This document shows, one piece after another, positions 1 to 8,206 of a DNA stretch of 64,000 nucleotides. The stretch is from contig CANNFQ010000001.1 in assembly GCA_947503925.1 (NCBI GenBank), positions 124,001 through 188,000 on the forward strand, written 5' to 3'. Source of the stretch: an uncultured Paracoccaceae bacterium. Its GTDB lineage: Bacteria; Pseudomonadota; Alphaproteobacteria; Rhodobacterales; Rhodobacteraceae. Each line of letters starts with the position of its first letter. The stretch's first letter is position 1. The notes under the pieces were generated by a model, which saw nothing but the letters and a program-made list of their open reading frames with translations, was not told the origin of the DNA and ran no database searches. The translations under genes were made by a program, and so were the position numbers.

Positions 1-614
1 GCCGCATCAATGCCGCCGACATCCAATTCCGGGTCAGCCTCCAGATAGCCCAGCTGATTGGCTTCGTCAAAGACGGCTTCATAGCTCAGCCCGGCATCTT
101 GCATCCGCGTCAGGATGTAGTTGCAACTGCCGTTCATGACGCCCATGACGCGGCTGATCTCATTGCCTGCCAATCCTTCGGTCAGCGATTTCACGACGGG
201 TATGCCCCCGGCCACGGCGGCTTCGAACCGGATGACCAGACCTGCCGCCTCTGCCGCTTCGGCCAGCGATTGGCCATGTAACGCCAGCAGTGCCTTGTTT
301 GCGGTGACAACATCCTTACCGCTGGCAATGGCGGCTTCGGTGGCGTCTTTGGCGGGGCCGTCAGAACCGCCCATGACCTCAACAAATACATCAATGTCAT
401 CCCGATTGGCCAATGCAACCGGGTCGTCAACCCAGGCATAGTCCGAAAGATCGACATCTCGGTTCTTGGTCTTCGATCGGGCTGAAACAGCGGTGATAAC
501 AATGGGACGGCCTGCGCGGGTCGCGAGCAATGCGGCGTGTTTTTGTACGATGCGGACAATGCCGACACCCACGGTGCCCAGTCCTGCAATTCCAAGGCGC
601 AGCGGTTTGCTCAT
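1..614 (-). CDS. hom: Homoserine dehydrogenase, N-terminal part (runs off the window)
   Basis: Translated from the ATG at 614, the protein begins MSKPLRLGIAGLGTVGVGIV, a dinucleotide-binding GxGxxG fold typical of homoserine dehydrogenase. It continues with VTANKALLA and a catalytic-domain stretch reading AGGIPVVKSL, GVMNGSCNYILTRM and LGYLEADPELDVGGIDAA, all classic for the family. The enzyme reduces aspartate semialdehyde to homoserine in the threonine and methionine pathway. Only about 204 codons are visible; the rest of the catalytic domain and any C-terminal ACT domain lie beyond base 1. The reading frame is open throughout. The neighbours give no pathway context. Confidence 0.93.
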   Translation of the reverse strand, partial: MSKPLRLGIAGLGTVGVGIVRIVQKHAALLATRAGRPIVITAVSARSKTKNRDVDLSDYAWVDDPVALANRDDIDVFVEVMGGSDGPAKDATEAAIASGKDVVTANKALLALHGQSLAEAAEAAGLVIRFEAAVAGGIPVVKSLTEGLAGNEISRVMGVMNGSCNYILTRMQDAGLSYEAVFDEANQLGYLEADPELDVGGIDA

Positions 615-670
615 CTTTGCTTGTATCCGTCGATTGCTGTGTTTGGGACGGGCATAGCGAATAGCCGTAG

Positions 671-907
671 CTACTGCAACGCGCCGATGTCGAATTGACG
701 CAACCGTTCGGCGCGTGCCTGCAAGGCGGCGATGCGGGCGGCCATATCAGCCTCGACCGTTGACGCGTTACCGATGTCGGGCTGTGCGAGGATCGGGGTC
801 AGTTCGGGGTAGGGGGCGTTGCGCGCCGCATCACTGATTGTCCCGTCCAGCTGCGGGAAAGGCGTGCAGGCACACAGGCAGACAAGAAGGGGCAGGGTAG
901 AGCGCAT
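671..907 (-). CDS. Small putative lipoprotein, function unknown
   Basis: This is a 78-residue protein beginning MRSTLPLLVCLCAC. A short hydrophobic segment ends in LCAC, which fits a lipobox with Cys14 as the lipidated residue, although Cys at the -2 position is unusual. The mature part is about 65 residues, polar, with an alpha-helical C-terminal half (MAARIAALQARAERLRQFD) that could form a short coiled coil. An upstream in-frame start at 952 exists, but the start at 907 puts the signal sequence at the N-terminus. It is divergent from the TetR gene. I do not recognise the family. Confidence 0.6.
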   Translation of the reverse strand: MRSTLPLLVCLCACTPFPQLDGTISDAARNAPYPELTPILAQPDIGNASTVEADMAARIAALQARAERLRQFDIGALQ

Positions 908-966
908 GCCGTAGCTATATATGCAGCGGATCAGGACCGGCAAGCCATGCATCAGGGCTTTTCAAA

Positions 967-980
967 TGAACGGTTGTTCA
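967..980. promoter_or_regulatory. Palindrome TGAAC-N4-GTTCA, probable TetR operator
   Basis: The 14 bases read TGAACGGTTGTTCA, with perfect 5-base arms. They lie 14 bases upstream of the likely TetR start at 995 and in the gap between the divergent lipoprotein and regulator genes. TetR-family repressors commonly bind short palindromes overlapping their own promoter, so this is a good autoregulation candidate. Binding is inferred. Confidence 0.55.
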
Positions 981-994
981 GTTAGATGGTTGGC

Positions 995-1582
995 ATGGCG
1001 CGTAAACAAGGCTCTCATTCTGATATAACCGGCCCGCGGGTGCAGGAAACCGCACTACGGCTTATTGCGCGGCATGGTTATGCGGCTGTGTCGATGCGCC
1101 AGATCGCGGCAGAGGTCGGCGTGCAGGCTGGTGCCCTTTATAATTATACGCCCGACAAACAAAGCCTTCTGTTCGATCTGATGCAGGCCCATATGCGTGA
1201 TCTTCTTACGGCATTGGAGGCCGCAGACATCCAAGGCGACGCCATGTCCCGGTTAGAGGCGTTCACCCGTTTTCATATTCGGTTTCATCTGCCGCGGCCT
1301 GATCAAGTTTTCGTCTCATACATGGAGCTGCGCAACCTATCGCCAGAGAATTTTGCCGCGATCGAAAGCATGCGCCGATCCTATGAGGATGCGCTGGAGG
1401 CGATTTTGCATGATGGTGAGGTTGAGGGGGTTTTTACCGTGCCCGATACGCGTGTCGCAACAATGGCGCTGATTGCGACCTTGACGGGCCTGAGCCATTG
1501 GTATCGCGAGGATGGCAGACTTGCCATGGACCGTATTGAGGCGATCTATTGGGATCTGGTGCGCAAGGCCGTTGCAGTTTAA
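995..1582 (+). CDS. TetR/AcrR family transcriptional regulator
   Basis: The protein has 195 residues if it starts at MARKQGSHSD (995); an ATG at 986 is the alternative, and neither has a clear ribosome-binding site. Residues about 10-57 form the TetR helix-turn-helix: ALRLIARHGYAAVSMRQIA, then VGVQAGALYNYTPDKQSLL, which is the conserved GxxxGxLYxYxxxKxxL recognition region. The C-terminal domain is the variable ligand-binding and dimerisation part, so the effector cannot be named. A palindrome at 967-980 is a likely operator. The membrane protein gene begins 28 bases downstream on the same strand and is probably co-transcribed. Confidence 0.88.
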   Translation: MARKQGSHSDITGPRVQETALRLIARHGYAAVSMRQIAAEVGVQAGALYNYTPDKQSLLFDLMQAHMRDLLTALEAADIQGDAMSRLEAFTRFHIRFHLPRPDQVFVSYMELRNLSPENFAAIESMRRSYEDALEAILHDGEVEGVFTVPDTRVATMALIATLTGLSHWYREDGRLAMDRIEAIYWDLVRKAVAV

Positions 1583-1610
1583 CTGTACGGCAAAGATGGG
1601 AAGGGCGGAT

Positions 1611-2099
1611 ATGTTTACGGCGGATGAGAATGGTGTTTATGCCCGTGTTGCCGCATCGCCCGGGCGACGAGTTTTTGGCTATGTAATCCTGTTCGGCTTG
1701 GGGGCAATCCTTATTTATTTGCCGCTGGTGCGCCCCCCGGCCGTGTTTTGGCTTGTTGCAATGATCGGTTTTGGTGTCTTGTCGATCCTGATGGCAGAGC
1801 GGCTGCGCCGCGCGACCCAGCTTGAAATTGAGTTGACCGATACAGAGGTCCGTGACAGCAGTGGCCAAGTACTGGCCCGGATGGATGATATAGTACTGGT
1901 AGATCGCGGTGCGCTTGCGTTCAAACCTTCCAACGGGTTCACGCTTGTTCTTAATGGCGGTCAGCCAAGGGCCTGGGCGCCCGGGCTGTGGTGGCGGCTT
2001 GGGCGCCGCGTTGGCGTCGGTGGGGTGACATCGGCGGGGCAAGCGAAGTTCATGGCCGAACAAATCGCGTTTCGCATCGCTGAAAGGTCAGGTGGCTAG
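1611..2099 (+). CDS. Small membrane protein with two transmembrane segments, unknown function
   Basis: This is a 162-residue protein from the ATG at 1611, chosen because GGGAAGGG lies at ribosome-binding distance; an upstream ATG at 1596 has no such site. A short N-terminal tail is followed by two hydrophobic helices (VFGYVILFGLGAILIYLPLV and AVFWLVAMIGFGVLSILMA) separated by a tight RPP turn. A C-terminal cytosolic beta-rich domain of about 90 residues follows (LEIELTDTEVRDSSGQVLAR). The layout resembles bacterial PH-like membrane proteins, but I cannot assign a family. It follows the TetR gene and may be its target. Confidence 0.7.
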   Translation: MFTADENGVYARVAASPGRRVFGYVILFGLGAILIYLPLVRPPAVFWLVAMIGFGVLSILMAERLRRATQLEIELTDTEVRDSSGQVLARMDDIVLVDRGALAFKPSNGFTLVLNGGQPRAWAPGLWWRLGRRVGVGGVTSAGQAKFMAEQIAFRIAERSGG

Positions 2100-2128
2100 A
2101 CAGTTTCAATAGTGGACGTTGTCGGCGA

Positions 2129-2755
2129 TCAAAGATCGTCCACGTCACACAGGATGTCATCTGCGGCGCGTTCCCAACAAACGCTGGTTTCAAAGCGCGG
2201 GCTGATCACGGTAAAGGATTCGAATGTTACGCCCGTCAGATTCGGCACAATGAAAGGCGAGATCGAAACCGTATATTCCGCATTGTATTGCGTTTGGGTT
2301 TCAACAAGGATTGCTTTGTCATTATGCGCCATCATGGGCAACCGATCACTTAACGCCCGCAGTCGGGTGTCGTTGTGGTTTGGGGACAGCCCACGATTTC
2401 TTGACCAAATGCGGTCATATCGACATTGCTCATTCGCGTCCGAAGGATCCGTTTTGAAACATTCGAAGACAGTGACACGTATGCTAGGATCATCATCCGT
2501 TTCTGTCAGGCTCCGCAGTAGGCTGCGCAGATTTGTCAGATATTCCGGCGTAATGTTTCCCGTTTCACGGCTGATCATATCGGCGATGGTCAGCCCGGCG
2601 CGCGTGCTGATCGCCTCATCGTGGAAGGCGTCAAAATAGACCATTGTGGAAAGCAAGGCCCAGACCATGATCGGAACGCAAAGCAACAATTCGATTGATG
2701 CATTGCCGTTTTCATCGGCTTGGAAGTCTTTCAGGAAATTGATCACTTTAACCAT
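2129..2755 (-). CDS. TadE-like pseudopilin/assembly protein
   Basis: The protein has 208 residues from the ATG at 2755, which is preceded by AGAAGAGAAG. The N-terminus carries the TadE signature: a charged stretch with DENGNASIELLLCVP followed by a long hydrophobic helix (IMVWALLSTMVYFDAF). The remainder is an extracytoplasmic domain with cysteines near CFKTDPSDANEQCRY and ETSVCW. TadE proteins are minor pilins of the tight-adherence (Flp) system, processed by TadV. The start overlaps the end of the upstream TadE-like gene by 8 bases, indicating translational coupling. No tadA-D, flp or tadV gene is visible nearby. Confidence 0.8.
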   Translation of the reverse strand: MVKVINFLKDFQADENGNASIELLLCVPIMVWALLSTMVYFDAFHDEAISTRAGLTIADMISRETGNITPEYLTNLRSLLRSLTETDDDPSIRVTVFECFKTDPSDANEQCRYDRIWSRNRGLSPNHNDTRLRALSDRLPMMAHNDKAILVETQTQYNAEYTVSISPFIVPNLTGVTFESFTVISPRFETSVCWERAADDILCDVDDL

Positions 2756-3320
2756 CGTCTTCTCTTCTGAAAGGTTCCACGACGTAAGATGATGTTGCAA
2801 TCAAAGCGTAAGAGCCCCCTGCTGCATCATTGTCACTACTGGAGAAGGCATAACCAATGCCTGTCAACGGCAATATGGGATCGAAGCGTGCACAAGCGCG
2901 CAAGAAAACCAACTGGTTGTTCTGACCGGGAACAAAAGTCGTTACCGGGCGTTCGTCTGCGCTACGGTCAATGCATTGGATACCGCCCGGCACACCGGCC
3001 CATGCGCGCAGGTCCAGCGTTATCATTTCCAACTGCAGCTGCGTTTCACAATCCGGGATGATGCCCGCTTCTTGGCAGATAAGCGTACGCAACGTCTCTG
3101 GTGTCGGTTCGGGCATCCGGCCGACGCGCACATCGCGCACCGCCATGTCAAGCCCGCGTTCTAACATCACATGGCGCAATGATATCATGCCATTTTCAAA
3201 GATCATGCCGAAGAACATCACAAATACCGGGAACGCGAGCACGAATTGGATCGACGCAACGCCATCCTCGGCGCGCAAGAACCGCGCAGCCTGGTCCATG
3301 AATTTCCGAACAGGGTGCAT
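2748..3320 (-). CDS. TadE/TadG-like minor pseudopilin
   Basis: This is a 190-residue protein. The ATG at 3320 overlaps the TGA of the upstream TadG-like gene (TGATG), so I prefer it to the GTG one codon earlier. The N-terminus reads FLRAEDGVASIQFVLAFPVF, the charged-then-hydrophobic TadE motif with a transmembrane helix (FVLAFPVFVMFFGMIFENGM). An extracytoplasmic domain with paired cysteines follows. It is a paralogue of the next gene in architecture. The three genes form a tightly coupled unit, probably contributing to a surface appendage or to its assembly. Confidence 0.8.
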   Translation of the reverse strand: MHPVRKFMDQAARFLRAEDGVASIQFVLAFPVFVMFFGMIFENGMISLRHVMLERGLDMAVRDVRVGRMPEPTPETLRTLICQEAGIIPDCETQLQLEMITLDLRAWAGVPGGIQCIDRSADERPVTTFVPGQNNQLVFLRACARFDPILPLTGIGYAFSSSDNDAAGGSYALIATSSYVVEPFRREDDG

Positions 3321-5053
3321 CACAGGTTCAACCTCAGCGCGGTAATCTGGTTGGCGATCGTGGTGAAGATACCGGATAGATTATTACCTGTCGCTTCGTA
3401 GTAGTAGAGTTCACTGTCGACGCGTGAGGCGCAGTTCTTCATCTCTGTCTCACCATCGGTGTCGGCATTCAGTGCGATGGTGAAGATGATCATGTTACGA
3501 TCCTTTGCGGCGGTGCAGAGGCTTTGCAGCAAAGTGTTGCCTTGTGCCGCTGTATACTTCTCTGAAAAGGACACGCCGTCGCTGAAATCAGTGATAAAGT
3601 CCGGATCGCTGCGCAGGTTGTCGTCGCAAATGTCGATTGCTTCAGTGCTCGCACCCCTACTTTCGGTCATATAGCCTACTGCGCAATAATACATGAAAGG
3701 GTAGTTATAGGTATTAAACTCATCGACATAGTCAACGTATTCACTCGCAACCACGCGCGAGTGCGAGCTGTTTTTGCCATCCGTCATCAGCACGATGTAT
3801 TTCGCACTGTTCACGGTTGGGTCGTCTTCGGGATAGGCGACTGGTCTGCTGTCATCATATGATGCAAGTGGCGCGCCACCAGGCAGTACACTTGTATTTG
3901 GGATGTCGTCCAAAGTAGCCGAAAAAGTTGGATCGAGAAGGGTCACGCCCCATTTCAGGCCCTGGAAGATTGCGGTACCGCCACGCGGCTCCAGAGCCAG
4001 AATTGCGGCTTCCAATGCATCTTCATTGTCGCTGACAGGGATGATCCGTTCATAAATTTCATCCGGGCAAAGTGGCTGATCAAGGTCCCACTGCCGCCAG
4101 TCGCGTGTGCTGGGTACGTCAATACCGTTATTGGTAAATCCGCCACGCCCCCAAGTATTGCGCTGCACTGATGACACTTGTTCGTAGGTCGCCTGATCAT
4201 CGAACGCAGTCGTTGAAAAATCTGCATTCGGAAGCTCAACACATGTGGCCGTGTTCAGACCCGCAACGCCGACGGTCGCCCCGGTAAGCGGAACAACATC
4301 AATTGGATCGACCTCGGTTCCATTGCTCTCCACGGTAAGCCGATTGAAGATCGCAGGCCCGATATTGACATGTTCTGAATAAGGAACCAGCGACAATGTT
4401 ACCTGACCGGCCGTATCAGGACTAATCACCTGCCGCACGAAACATGCAGCGCCTTCCCGCAATGCCTGTATTTGGGTCTTGGATGTCGCAAAGTTATCGA
4501 TCAGATCCGCGCAAACTGCCGGGACAGTCGCGCCTGAATCGACGGAGAACGATGTTTCCATGGAGCCGGAGATGTCTACGACCAGTGAAATTTCGACGCT
4601 GCCAACGCCTTCGACAGCAGCGGAGCTTGCGGGCGCGCGCAGTGTATCAATGCCGATGTAGCGCAGATAGAATGTATCGACATCCAGCCTTGCATCGACT
4701 GACACCGAACGTCGTCCGTTAAGTTCGGAAACTGATGGTGTTCCAACAATTGTGCTTTCAAAACCGGCCTTGCGAAAATAATCGACGACGACCTCTTCTG
4801 AATCAAGTGACTGTTCAAGCTTGGCCGCCGCCAGAACAGCGCGGTCCGACACACTTTGCAACAGGGTACGGCGCGATTCAAACCGCATGAAGTCTACGGC
4901 CATGCCGCCAAGCACCAGCATGCTGATCAGCAAAAGCAGCGTCAGCACGATGATGCTTCCCTCTTCGTCGCGGCCGAATTTGCGCAGCATTGCTATGCGC
5001 ATTGCGGTATGCTGGCTGGCCATCCGCTGGACGAAAGACTTCTTCATAGACAT
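3320..5053 (-). CDS. TadG-like protein with von Willebrand factor A domain
   Basis: The protein has about 577 residues from the ATG at 5053 (GGGGAT lies upstream; ATGs at 5047 and 5164 are alternatives). Residues about 25-55 read FGRDEEGSIIVLTLLLL plus a hydrophobic helix, the TadE/TadG membrane anchor. From about residue 155 a VWA domain begins with ISLVVDISGSMETSF, a MIDAS DxSxS motif, and later IVLMTDGKNSSHS. The long extracytoplasmic region contains many cysteines. TadG-type proteins sit in the periplasm or on the surface and support Flp pilus assembly or adhesion. It is the first gene of a three-gene minus-strand operon. Confidence 0.85.
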   Translation of the reverse strand: MSMKKSFVQRMASQHTAMRIAMLRKFGRDEEGSIIVLTLLLLISMLVLGGMAVDFMRFESRRTLLQSVSDRAVLAAAKLEQSLDSEEVVVDYFRKAGFESTIVGTPSVSELNGRRSVSVDARLDVDTFYLRYIGIDTLRAPASSAAVEGVGSVEISLVVDISGSMETSFSVDSGATVPAVCADLIDNFATSKTQIQALREGAACFVRQVISPDTAGQVTLSLVPYSEHVNIGPAIFNRLTVESNGTEVDPIDVVPLTGATVGVAGLNTATCVELPNADFSTTAFDDQATYEQVSSVQRNTWGRGGFTNNGIDVPSTRDWRQWDLDQPLCPDEIYERIIPVSDNEDALEAAILALEPRGGTAIFQGLKWGVTLLDPTFSATLDDIPNTSVLPGGAPLASYDDSRPVAYPEDDPTVNSAKYIVLMTDGKNSSHSRVVASEYVDYVDEFNTYNYPFMYYCAVGYMTESRGASTEAIDICDDNLRSDPDFITDFSDGVSFSEKYTAAQGNTLLQSLCTAAKDRNMIIFTIALNADTDGETEMKNCASRVDSELYYYEATGNNLSGIFTTIANQITALRLNL

Positions 5054-5410
5054 AGGCAACATCCCCGATGGCCATCTGTATTCATAGTGCTTTGCCGCAT
5101 AACTTCGCACACGGACATCCCCACTGGGAAGGTAAAACAGCCTGCTGTGGCAAAAATGGGGCAAACCAGCAGCGTTTCAGGCACGTTTTTCGTATAATGC
5201 TGCACATTTCGTTAGCAATTTACCCACTGTTCTTTCTTCCGAAACAAACTAGGCTGGGCGGATCAAAGATTAGTAGCTAGTGCCAAAGGAAAATTGACCT
5301 TTTTCACGGTCTCGCCTCATTTTTAGGCGCTTTTATCCGAATCGGGTTTAGGGTGCGTTAAGAGAACCAGGCCCCAATGGTCTGAAAGGTCGCAACAGGA
5401 AGGAATCTAA

Positions 5411-6850
5411 ATGACAGCACATGACAATATCAAGGAACCAAGCTTCCGTGAATCCGTTGACATGATGTTCAACCGGGCGGTGGCGCTGATGGATCTAAGC
5501 CCGGGTCTGGAAGAGAAAATCAGGGTCTGCAATGCGACCTACACCGTGCGCTTTGGTGTTCGTCTACGCGGGGCCATCCATACGTTTACCGGTTACCGTT
5601 CTGTCCATTCTGAACATATGGAACCGGTAAAGGGCGGTATTCGCTACGCGCTTGCTGTCAATCAGGACGAGGTCGAAGCGCTGGCCGCCCTGATGACCTA
5701 TAAATGCGCCCTTGTTGAAGCCCCGTTTGGCGGCTCCAAGGGGGGGTTATGTATTGATCCGCGTGACTGGGACGAACACGAGCTGGAACAGATCACCCGT
5801 CGGTTTGCCTACGAGTTGATCAAGCGTGACCTGATCAACCCAGCCCAGAACGTACCGGCCCCCGATATGGGCACCGGCGAACGTGAGATGGCTTGGATGG
5901 CGGACCAGTACAAGCGGATGCAGACCACCGACATCAATGGCGCAGCTTGTGTGACTGGCAAACCGCCAAATGCGGGCGGTATTGCGGGCCGGGTCGAGGC
6001 GACCGGGCGCGGCGTGCAATACGCTTTGCAGGAGTTCTTTCGCTATCCCGAAGATGTGGCGGCCGCCAATCTGTCCGGCAAGCTGAAAGGCAAGCGGATC
6101 ATCGTTCAGGGTTTGGGTAACGTGGGATACCACGCAGCCAAGTTCCTGTCGGAGGAAGATGGTGCACTGATCACCGGGATTATCGAACGCGACGGTGCAT
6201 TGCATAATGAAGCGGGGATCGATGTTGACGCTGTGCGCGCCTGGATCGTGAAGCATGGCGGGATTACCGGTTACCCGGACGCGTCTCATCAGGCGGAAGG
6301 GGCCGCACTGTTGGAGGCCGATTGCGATATCCTGATCCCGGCGGCCCTGGAAGGGGTCATCAACCTGGGCAATGCTGACCGGATCAAGGCGCCATTGATT
6401 ATTGAGGCGGCGAACGGTCCGGTTACTGCAGGTGCTGATGATATCTTGCGCGACAAGGGCTGTGTGATCATTCCTGACATGTATGCGAATGCGGGCGGTG
6501 TGACCGTTTCCTATTTCGAATGGGTCAAGAACCTATCCCATATCCGATTTGGCCGGATGCAGCGCCGGGCCGAGGAAAGCCGTCACCAACTGGTGGTTGA
6601 CGAATTGGAGCGTCTGTCAGCCGACAAGAACCTGGGATGGGAAATCAGCCCCGATTTCAAGGAGCGTTATCTGCGCGGTGCGGGAGAGTTGGAATTGGTT
6701 CGCTCTGGACTGGATGATACGATGCGTGCTGCCTATCAGGCGATGCGCGAGGTCTGGCACAGCCGCGACGATGTCAAGGATCTGCGCACCGCTGCCTATC
6801 TGGTATCGATCCGCAAAGTGGCGGATAGCTATCGGGCAAAGGGTCTCTGA
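5411..6850 (+). CDS. gdhA: Glutamate dehydrogenase (Glu/Leu/Phe/Val dehydrogenase family)
   Basis: The protein has 479 residues, starting at an ATG preceded by AGGAAGGAATCTAA. It catalyses reversible oxidative deamination of glutamate to 2-oxoglutarate. Seen features are GGIRYALAVNQDEVEALAAL and KCALVEAPFGGSKGG (substrate-binding region with the catalytic Lys), NVPAPDMGTGEREMAWM, and the nucleotide-binding motif VQGLGNVGYHAA near residue 233. The length fits the NAD(P) enzymes of alphaproteobacteria. The gene is monocistronic and ends in a strong terminator at 6886-6924. Cofactor preference cannot be read from the sequence. Confidence 0.95.
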   Translation: MTAHDNIKEPSFRESVDMMFNRAVALMDLSPGLEEKIRVCNATYTVRFGVRLRGAIHTFTGYRSVHSEHMEPVKGGIRYALAVNQDEVEALAALMTYKCALVEAPFGGSKGGLCIDPRDWDEHELEQITRRFAYELIKRDLINPAQNVPAPDMGTGEREMAWMADQYKRMQTTDINGAACVTGKPPNAGGIAGRVEATGRGVQYALQEFFRYPEDVAAANLSGKLKGKRIIVQGLGNVGYHAAKFLSEEDGALITGIIERDGALHNEAGIDVDAVRAWIVKHGGITGYPDASHQAEGAALLEADCDILIPAALEGVINLGNADRIKAPLIIEAANGPVTAGADDILRDKGCVIIPDMYANAGGVTVSYFEWVKNLSHIRFGRMQRRAEESRHQLVVDELERLSADKNLGWEISPDFKERYLRGAGELELVRSGLDDTMRAAYQAMREVWHSRDDVKDLRTAAYLVSIRKVADSYRAKGL

Positions 6851-6885
6851 ACCGCAGACAGGTATTATCCTTTCCATAAAATCAG

Positions 6886-6924
6886 GGCGCGTTCGGGTCA
6901 TTGCGATCCGGGCGCGTTTTTTTT
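6886..6924 (+). terminator. Rho-independent terminator after glutamate dehydrogenase
   Basis: The stem pairs CGCGTTCGG (6888-6896) with CCGGGCGCG (6908-6916) through two G-U wobbles, and can be extended by a few flanking pairs. It is followed directly by eight T residues (6917-6924). It lies 36 bases past the gdhA stop codon. Confidence 0.88.
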
Positions 6925-7112
6925 GATCATTGCAGAATAAACCGACACGGGCATGCGTAACTGATGTGAAGCTTCTGCTTCAATCATTTTAGTGACCGCA
7001 TGCGCCTTGGGGGCGCAATTTTCGGAGGCCCGTTCATTCATGTCTATTTTCTCACAACGCGTTTTGCGCGACTGGATCATTTTGTGCTGCAACCAGATGC
7101 AGGAGCGGTCCA

Positions 7113-8018
7113 ATGTCATTTAACCTGTTCAAACCCCGCATCCGCGTGGAGGTCCGCAGACATTACATTGAGATCAGCCAGGCTGATGCGATGCGCCAAT
7201 TGACGCGCACGCGTGAGTACCAGCAATTGCGTCAGTTTATCGGCAATCACATCAATGAAGTGATCGCCGGTTTTGATGAATATATTCAGCGCAATCTGGG
7301 TCATGGATTGCACCATCCAACGGCGCCCGGACTGCGGATTAACCTCTCTGAACATCATGGTGCGGAAAGCGAACTTGATATGTATCGCGAGATGTTGCGC
7401 AATGAACGGAATGTATTCCTGGCGGTCCGAAACGAAATTTCAGAGCTTTGGCGGCTGGCTTCCGCAGGCCGTCTTGAACACAGATTGCGGCAGGAGCAGT
7501 TGACCCCTGACCAATATGGTGCCGCGGCAACTGACACCGATATGGACAAGGCGATCAAATGGGCGTTCAGCCCAAATCACCGCAATCCTGACCCGGCGAT
7601 TGAAAATAACATCCGTCAGACCTTCAATCACATCATGCAGAATATGGATGTGAAAGACATGGCAACGGCCGACTATCTGTTTGCCAACCTTGTTGGTGCC
7701 AATAATGCGCCCGCGCATCGCAGGCATCACATTAATACCGGCTATTGCAGCACCGGGGGTGGTCGTGCCTTGCAGGATGGCGCCGAAATTCTGTCGCAGG
7801 TATTTGCTGTGCAACCCAATGATGGCACGGCCCAGTGGGACGATCTGGCCTGTTTTCTTTTTGGCGCCCATGTGCGGGCGCAGGCCTATAGCGATGGGAA
7901 CAAGCGGGTATCCCGGGCGCTTTATGCTGTCAGCTTGCTGCAGGGCGGGCGGCCGTTTGTGGCACCCCGCCGTTCGCTCGAGGCGACGATCATGGGGCCG
8001 AACTTTATCCAGGGATAG
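7113..8018 (+). CDS. Fic-fold protein with degenerate catalytic motif (His replaced by Gln)
   Basis: The protein has 301 residues, and AGGAG lies 7 bases before the ATG. Residues 257-268 read QAYSDGNKRVSR, which matches the Fic/Doc motif HxFx[D/E]GNxRxxR at every key position except the first, where Gln257 replaces the catalytic His. The helix before it (LACFLFGAHVRA) and after it (ALYAVSLLQGGRPFVAP) also fit the Fic core. Fic enzymes usually transfer AMP or other nucleotides, or phosphocholine, to target hydroxyls; without the His, activity is doubtful or altered. No clear [S/T]xxxE[G/N] inhibitory motif and no adjacent antitoxin gene were found. The N-terminal 180 residues are helical and unrecognised. 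The gene stands alone between gdhA and soxBDAG. Confidence 0.72.
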   Translation: MSFNLFKPRIRVEVRRHYIEISQADAMRQLTRTREYQQLRQFIGNHINEVIAGFDEYIQRNLGHGLHHPTAPGLRINLSEHHGAESELDMYREMLRNERNVFLAVRNEISELWRLASAGRLEHRLRQEQLTPDQYGAAATDTDMDKAIKWAFSPNHRNPDPAIENNIRQTFNHIMQNMDVKDMATADYLFANLVGANNAPAHRRHHINTGYCSTGGGRALQDGAEILSQVFAVQPNDGTAQWDDLACFLFGAHVRAQAYSDGNKRVSRALYAVSLLQGGRPFVAPRRSLEATIMGPNFIQG

Positions 8019-8206
8019 AGATGCGCCTGCAATTGTCGCATGCATCGTGAAATACAGGTGCATAATAGCGATCCACGTGAACGATTGCCGGCTGTGTCGT
8101 AATCTTCTTGTCGGCGGTCACGGCGATATGCGACATGATGGGCCGTAAACAGGCCGTCCGGGTGCGGTCGTCATGTTAGAATGATGCGGCAAGGTAAGAG
8201 GATCGC

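Noticed and set aside
1434..2063. Long minus-strand frame of 209 codons opposite the TetR gene and the membrane protein
   Set aside because: It is a shadow: the plus-strand genes have recognisable domains and a good ribosome-binding site, and the minus translation is Arg/His/Pro rich without a fold signature.
6898..7119. Minus-strand frame of 73 codons between gdhA and the Fic-like gene
   Set aside because: Its 3' end runs through the gdhA terminator and its 5' end overlaps the Fic-like ribosome-binding site; composition and absence of a ribosome-binding site suggest a chance frame.
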